A stretch of DNA of 15,582 nt from Rickettsiales bacterium (GTDB taxonomy: Bacteria > Pseudomonadota > Alphaproteobacteria > Rickettsiales > CANDYO01). The stretch lies in assembly GCA_947424995.1 (NCBI GenBank), contig CANDYO010000034.1, positions 1-15,582 on the forward strand, read 5' to 3'. Positions 12,409-15,582 of this stretch are shown here, piece by piece. Position 1 is the stretch's first letter. The number at the start of each line of letters is the position of its first letter. The translations under genes and the position numbers were made by a program. Under the pieces are notes generated by a model that did no database searches, was not told where the DNA came from, and worked only from the letters and a program-made list of their open reading frames with translations.

Positions 12409-12460
12409 ACGTTATCCCTGGAGGAAGTGCTTTAAAAGCAATTGAGACCAGGGATAATGT
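12409..12460 (+). repeat. Long stem-loop just after rpoC
   Basis: A 13-bp stem with one G-U pair (12409-12421 with 12448-12460, core TTATCCCTGG / CCAGGGATAA) encloses 26 nt. That interior contains a second small hairpin (TGCTT at 12428-12432 / AAGCA at 12436-12440). It starts 17 nt after the rpoC stop. There is no T run after it, so it may act as a 3'-end stabiliser or be a repeat remnant instead of an intrinsic terminator. Confidence 0.6.
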
Positions 12461-12516
12461 TCCACTACCCCCTCAAATATCCAGTCGACTGTTAATAAAT
12501 ATAATCTCATGCTATC

Positions 12517-12575
12517 CCACATTTTTTTCGTTATTCAGAACTTAAGCAAAGGCCATAGGCCTTAAGAAAGTGTGG
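12517..12575. repeat. Two-tier palindrome
   Basis: Outer arms CCACATTTT (12517-12525) and AAAGTGTGG (12567-12575) pair with one G-U. Inside is a second palindrome: CTTAA (12541-12545) with TTAAG (12562-12566) and AGGCC-ATA-GGCCT (12550-12562), the latter with a 3-nt loop. Confidence 0.45.
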
Positions 12576-12623
12576 AATCCAGTTACGATTAGATTACCGT
12601 AAGTTATACAAAATAGCTTATTT

Positions 12624-12658
12624 TGCTAAGTAAGCCTTTGGCTTAAATTTATTTAGCA
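12624..12658. repeat. Nested hairpin with TTT loop
   Basis: Inner stem TAAGCC (12631-12636) / GGCTTA (12640-12645) has loop TTT. Outer arms TGCTAA (12624-12629) and TTAGCA (12653-12658) enclose it. Confidence 0.5.
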
Positions 12659-12662
12659 TTTA

Positions 12663-12677
12663 ATGGCCTTCGGCCAT
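12663..12677. repeat. Hairpin with TTC loop
   Basis: Perfect 6-bp stem ATGGCC (12663-12668) / GGCCAT (12672-12677) with loop TTC, five bases after the previous palindrome. Confidence 0.5.
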
Positions 12678-12706
12678 GTTTATTCGTACTTCACTACGTT
12701 CTTAAT

Positions 12707-12730
12707 GACGCCAAAAATGGTGTCTTTATT
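12707..12730 (+). terminator. Possible weak terminator downstream of rpoC
   Basis: Stem GACGCC (12707-12712) / GGTGTC (12719-12724) with one G-U and a 6-nt loop is followed by TTTATT. It is the only hairpin in this region with any T-rich tail on the + strand, but it is weak and 316 nt beyond the rpoC stop. Confidence 0.25.
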
Positions 12731-12768
12731 CATTATTAATCTTTATGTTGGAGAAAAAAACTCTTGAG

Positions 12769-12799
12769 ATCCTTAGGTACGCGCTATGCTTCCAGCATA
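12769..12799. repeat. ATCC-TAGG-AC module 1 with TCC-loop hairpin
   Basis: The word ATCCTTAGGTAC (12769-12780) is followed after 4 nt by a perfect 6-bp hairpin TATGCT-TCC-AGCATA (12785-12799). Near-copies of the word recur at 12870 and 12945, each again directly before a 3-nt-loop hairpin. Confidence 0.5.
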
Positions 12800-12865
12800 A
12801 CTTGCCAGGGATTGTACGTGTTCACCTTTTCGGTTACAAAGGTTAGCAATAAAAAGTTGCTCGTT

Positions 12866-12986
12866 CGTCATCCTAGGGACCAAGCTTTGCTTGGGTGGTC
12901 ACCCCGGGGGTCCATTCTAAATCAAGCGCCTGAAGCGATCATGGATCCCTAAGACAGCTAGGCGTTGCCTAGCTCGGAGGATGACG
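12866..12986. repeat. 121-bp palindromic element with two internal hairpins
   Basis: The ends are perfect 9-bp inverted repeats, CGTCATCCT (12866-12874) and AGGATGACG (12978-12986). Inside, ATCCTAGGGAC (12870-12880) leads into hairpin CCAAGC-TTT-GCTTGG (12880-12894). ATCCCTAAGAC (12945-12955) leads into hairpin AGCTAGGC-GTT-GCCTAGCT (12956-12974). A further GGATGACG occurs outside at 13022-13029. The CGTCATCC / GGATGACG termini resemble ends of dispersed intergenic repeats common in alphaproteobacterial intracellular genomes. Family assignment was not possible. Confidence 0.6.
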
Positions 12987-13053
12987 CAGAATCCGTAACC
13001 TAAGTTAGTGAACTTTTACAGGGATGACGTAGAGATTGATATTTAGAATTACA

Positions 13054-13093
13054 TTTTAAAAAAAAGTGGTAATTTTATAAAAAATTACCACTT
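13054..13093 (-). terminator. Intrinsic terminator of rpsA
   Basis: A 13-bp perfect stem (13064-13076 pairing with 13081-13093, AAGTGGTAATTTT / AAAATTACCACTT) has a 4-nt loop. Read on the - strand it is followed by a run of T (complement of the A run ending at 13063). It lies 38 nt after the rpsA stop. Confidence 0.9.
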
Positions 13094-13130
13094 AATTTAG
13101 ATCAAAAAATCTATTTTTAACGAAGAGACT

Positions 13131-14867
13131 TTATTCAGATTTATTTAGAGCAGCGCCCAAAATATCACCTAAACTAGAACCGCTTCCTGAATCATTACCA
13201 GAATATTCAGCCATAGCTTTCTTATGCTCATCCATTTCCAATGCTTTAATAGATAGCATTAGTTTTTTGCTAGCTGCATCGAAACTAGTTACTTTAGCTT
13301 CAACCACATCATCAATATGGAAAAGATCACATTTTTGATCGGCTTTATCAGTGGCTAAATCAGCTTTCTTAATTGTACCTAAAGTGCCATCAGCAATTTC
13401 AATAACAATTACGTCCTCTTTTATTTCCACAACTTTTCCTTTAAGCACCATGCCTTTTTTCAAGCCATTATTATCACTTGATTTAACGTTTTGCTCTTCA
13501 GAAAGTTGTTTTATACCAAGGCTGATTCTTTCTTTATCAACATCGATAGCCAATACTTTTACTTGGATTTTTTGTTCTTTTTGATATTGCTTTAATTTTT
13601 CAATATTATCTTCTTCAGATGAAAGATCAGATAAATGAACTAAACCATCAATATCATTTTCAAATCCAACAAATAGACCGAAATCAACAATATTCTTAAC
13701 TTCACCTTCAACAATTGAGCCAACTGGATATTTGCTCGCAAAGCTTGCCCAAGGATTATCATTACATTGTTTCATACCTAAAGAAATACGATGTTTTGCT
13801 GAATCAATGTCTAGAACAATAAAGTCTATTTCTTGCCCTACGCTAACTAGCTTTTTAGGATGGATATTACCTTTAGTCCAGCTAACTTCAGATACATGTA
13901 CTAAACCTTCAATACCAGGTTCAAGTTCAATAAATACACCGTAGTCAGTGATGTTAGTAACTTTACCGTTCATCCGCATTCCTTTAGGATATTTATTTTC
14001 AATACCTTGCCATGGATTGCTTTCAAGTTGTTTCATACCTAATGAAATACGTTTACTTTCTTCATTAAATTTAATAACTTGAACTTTAACTACTTGACCT
14101 AAAGTTAGCACTTCTGATGGGTGATTAATTCTGCCCCAAGAAATATCGGTAACGTGTAATAGACCATCAACACTGCCTAAATCAATAAATGCACCATAAT
14201 CAGTAATGTTTTTAACAACACCTTCTAAGATTTGATTTTCTTTGATGTTAGCAAGTAATTCATGACGAGCTTCTTCTCTAGATCCTTCTAAAATAGCACG
14301 ACGAGAGACAACTACGTTGCCTTGCTCACGGTCAATCTTTAAGATCACAAATGGTTGCACGATGCCCATTAATGGAGTGATATCTTTAATTGGTCTAATG
14401 TCAACTTGGCTACCAGGTAAGAACGCTACAATACCATTAATATCAACGGTATAACCACCTTTCACTTTACCAAAAATAGTTGCGTTAACTGTTTCGCCTT
14501 TAGCTAAAGCATTTTCTAAAATAACCCAATATTTTTCACGAACTGCTTTTTCTCTGCTTAAGATGGTTTTACCACCTCTGCTTTCAATTTTCTCAACAAA
14601 TACTTCAACTTTGTCGCCTATCTTTAATTCAGGCATCACACCGTCGAATACAAATTCTCTTAAGGAAACTAATCCTTCATTTTTAGCGCCTACATCTATA
14701 GTAGCATATTCATTGTCTAAACGAATAATCTCACCGATAGTTACTTCGCCTTCTTTTACTCCGTTCTGGATAGAACCTGCAAGTAAATCAGCAAACACTT
14801 CATCAGTTTTAAAATCCTCAATAATGTGAGCGTTAAATCTATATCTTTCTTTTGATAATTTGGCCAT
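13131..14867 (-). CDS. rpsA: 30S ribosomal protein S1
   Basis: S1 binds mRNA and helps load messages with weak Shine-Dalgarno sequences on the 30S subunit. The 578-residue product carries six S1 (OB-fold) repeats at about 38-105, 123-191, 210-278, 295-365, 382-452 and 470-540. Repeats 3 and 4 hold the strongest motifs (NITDYGAFIDL, GLLHVTDISW; NITDYGVFIEL, GLVHVSEVSW). An Ala/Gly/Ser-rich C-terminal tail follows. I chose ATG 14867; the frame's earlier TTG (14891) lies inside a leader hairpin and adds eight residues not expected in the family. The ribosome site is weak (AAGG 13 nt upstream), as is typical for rpsA. The gene converges on rpoC. Confidence 0.97.
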   Translation of the reverse strand: MAKLSKERYRFNAHIIEDFKTDEVFADLLAGSIQNGVKEGEVTIGEIIRLDNEYATIDVGAKNEGLVSLREFVFDGVMPELKIGDKVEVFVEKIESRGGKTILSREKAVREKYWVILENALAKGETVNATIFGKVKGGYTVDINGIVAFLPGSQVDIRPIKDITPLMGIVQPFVILKIDREQGNVVVSRRAILEGSREEARHELLANIKENQILEGVVKNITDYGAFIDLGSVDGLLHVTDISWGRINHPSEVLTLGQVVKVQVIKFNEESKRISLGMKQLESNPWQGIENKYPKGMRMNGKVTNITDYGVFIELEPGIEGLVHVSEVSWTKGNIHPKKLVSVGQEIDFIVLDIDSAKHRISLGMKQCNDNPWASFASKYPVGSIVEGEVKNIVDFGLFVGFENDIDGLVHLSDLSSEEDNIEKLKQYQKEQKIQVKVLAIDVDKERISLGIKQLSEEQNVKSSDNNGLKKGMVLKGKVVEIKEDVIVIEIADGTLGTIKKADLATDKADQKCDLFHIDDVVEAKVTSFDAASKKLMLSIKALEMDEHKKAMAEYSGNDSGSGSSLGDILGAALNKSE

Positions 14868-14889
14868 GGGAATATATGTACCTTTACAC

Positions 14890-14908
14890 AAAGAGCTTGG
14901 AGCTCTTT
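14890..14908 (-). promoter_or_regulatory. rpsA leader hairpin, start-proximal
   Basis: Perfect 7-bp stem AAAGAGC (14890-14896) / GCTCTTT (14902-14908) with a 5-nt loop, 22 nt upstream of the rpsA ATG. With the hairpins at 14928-14950 and 14961-14982 it forms a three-hairpin leader. On the + strand it carries a short T tail, so a weak + strand terminator is an alternative. Confidence 0.5.
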
Positions 14909-14927
14909 TTACTAGAGTTAAACAAAA

Positions 14928-14950
14928 CTTGAGATCATTGTGATTTCAAG
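14928..14950 (-). promoter_or_regulatory. rpsA leader hairpin, middle
   Basis: Ten-base arms CTTGAGATCA (14928-14937) and TGATTTCAAG (14941-14950) around a 3-nt loop. In the rpsA transcript there is one A-C mismatch. Confidence 0.45.
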
Positions 14951-14960
14951 CCGTTAAAAA

Positions 14961-14982
14961 TATGAAACTAAAGAATTTCATA
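14961..14982 (-). promoter_or_regulatory. rpsA leader hairpin, 5'-most
   Basis: Perfect 7-bp arms TATGAAA (14961-14967) and TTTCATA (14976-14982) with an 8-nt loop. It would lie at the very start of the rpsA transcript predicted from the adjacent promoter. Confidence 0.45.
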
Positions 14983-14990
14983 AGTCTAGA

Positions 14991-15019
14991 ACTATATAAC
15001 TTCTTCTTGTTTTAGTAAA
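14991..15019 (-). promoter_or_regulatory. Candidate rpsA promoter
   Basis: On the - strand, TTTACT (15019-15014), a 17-nt spacer and TATAGT (14996-14991) form a good sigma-70-type promoter. The predicted start near 14984 gives a leader of about 117 nt before the rpsA ATG. It lies in the gap after the ankyrin gene, the expected place. Confidence 0.5.
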
Positions 15020-15058
15020 CAGATATTTATTATTAGAAAGAGCTGTAGATTTTAATTT

Positions 15059-15582
15059 TTATAAGATAGACCGATCTTTCTCTGCTTCAGCAGATTTTTT
15101 CCTTTCTCTTTCAAGTTTATCTCTAAAGCCTTCTTGTACTGGCACAAGATCTCGTTCTGAAGTCTTTTTTATATCATTATTTTTCTTATCTGCAATTTCT
15201 ATCGCATCCTCTAGCATCATAACTATCTCTAAATGCCCTTTCTTCATAGCTAATTGTATAGCTGTTGAATGGTCTGTTTCAAGATTCATTTTCATATTTA
15301 TATCTACTTGACCATCTGTAATAATACGTTTAACAATTTCTTTATTCCCGTTCATTGAGGCATAATGTAGAATACTCACATTTTTTTTATCAACAACATT
15401 CGGACTAGCTCCTGCTTTCAAAATTAAAATTGCAGAATCTTGATTGCTAGCGCAGGCTGTAAGCAATGGAGTTTGCCCAGAACTTCTTGCTGTATTAGGA
15501 TGAGTTCCTCTGTCTAAAAGAAGCTTTACAATTTCGGTACCAACTTTAGTTTCTATAGATGCGGCTATATCTAGTGCTGTAT
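15059..15582 (-). CDS. Ankyrin-repeat protein, C-terminal part (partial)
   Basis: The frame is open to the window edge, so the N-terminus is missing; 173 residues are visible. About four ankyrin repeats can be read, at visible residues 1-30 (TALDIAA, EIVKLLLDRG), 31-62 (GQTPLLTACASN, LILKAGASPN), 63-97 (SILHYASMNGNKEIVKRII) and 98-130 (TAIQLAMKKGHLEIVMML). A highly charged, probably helical tail follows (131-173; DKLERERKKSAEAEKDR). Ankyrin repeats mediate protein binding. In Rickettsiales such proteins are frequent and some are secreted into the host cell; secretion here is only a possibility. A TTG at 15466 is an internal codon, not the start. No terminator is obvious before rpsA. Confidence 0.85.
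   Translation of the reverse strand, partial: TALDIAASIETKVGTEIVKLLLDRGTHPNTARSSGQTPLLTACASNQDSAILILKAGASPNVVDKKNVSILHYASMNGNKEIVKRIITDGQVDINMKMNLETDHSTAIQLAMKKGHLEIVMMLEDAIEIADKKNNDIKKTSERDLVPVQEGFRDKLERERKKSAEAEKDRSIL

Larger units (their letters stand above)
12392..13053. other. Repeat-rich noncoding region between convergent rpoC and rpsA
   Basis: About 660 bp without a credible gene. It is packed with at least seven short perfect or near-perfect hairpins, several with 3-nt loops, listed separately. Composition shifts from very AT-rich at the rpoC side to GC-richer at 12840-13000. The only open frame of note (12764-12952, TTG start, 62 codons) runs through the palindromic repeats and has no protein features. 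The layout suggests accumulated palindromic elements and remnants, or a structured RNA. No + strand T-tailed strong terminator for rpoC is visible. Confidence 0.75.

Noticed and set aside
12764..12952. 62-codon open frame after rpoC
   Set aside because: TTG start; it is made of palindromic repeat DNA and shows no conserved protein motif. A GGAG upstream at 12750 is not enough to support it.
12392..13053. CRISPR array
   Set aside because: The repeats are few, differ in sequence and spacing, and are hairpins with variable stems, not identical direct repeats with uniform spacers.
13351..14829. Plus-strand open frames opposite rpsA
   Set aside because: Antisense shadows of the S1 repeats with no independent start signals.
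14868..14891. N-terminal extension of S1 from TTG 14891
   Set aside because: The TTG falls in a leader hairpin. ATG 14867 gives the N-terminus expected for the family.

Overview
This 15.6 kb window is a core-genome segment of an AT-rich alphaproteobacterium. The RpoB, RpoC, NusG, SecE and S1 proteins resemble Rickettsiaceae homologues as I remember them, so the host is most likely a member of Rickettsiales and probably Rickettsiaceae. The genus cannot be fixed from sequence reading alone. An ankyrin-repeat gene and several palindromic or MITE-like repeats in the spacers also fit an intracellular Rickettsiales genome.

Layout on the + strand: the 3' end of tuf (EF-Tu) with a strong intrinsic terminator; a promoter-like stretch; tRNA-Trp(CCA); then the classical cluster secE, nusG, rplK, rplA, rplJ, rplL, rpoB, rpoC. 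secE and nusG abut, rplK and rplA are 1 nt apart, and rplA and rplJ are 12 nt apart. rplL appears to have its own promoter. A 644-bp rplL-rpoB spacer holds terminator-like structures, a 146-bp MITE-like palindromic element with 18-bp perfect terminal inverted repeats, and two more hairpins before rpoB. rpoB and rpoC are full length and carry all the expected catalytic and zinc-binding residues.

After rpoC comes a noncoding stretch of about 660 bp. It is packed with short hairpins, many with 3-nt loops, and includes a repeated ATCC-TAGG-AC module and a 121-bp element bounded by 9-bp inverted repeats. On the - strand, converging on rpoC, lies rpsA (ribosomal protein S1, six S1 domains). rpsA has a clear terminator, a candidate promoter and a leader with three hairpins. 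Upstream of rpsA, also on the - strand, is the 3' part of an ankyrin-repeat protein gene that runs off the window.

Together the genes supply the translation factor EF-Tu, the SecYEG subunit SecE, the antiterminator NusG, the L11/L1/L10/L12 ribosomal stalk region, the two large RNA polymerase subunits and S1. The coding part is ordinary. The unusual material is in the spacers: mobile or palindromic repeats inside and just after the RNA polymerase operon, plus the tuf/tRNA-Trp/secE junction, which differs from the order I recall for Rickettsia. I found no new enzymatic or defence system here.
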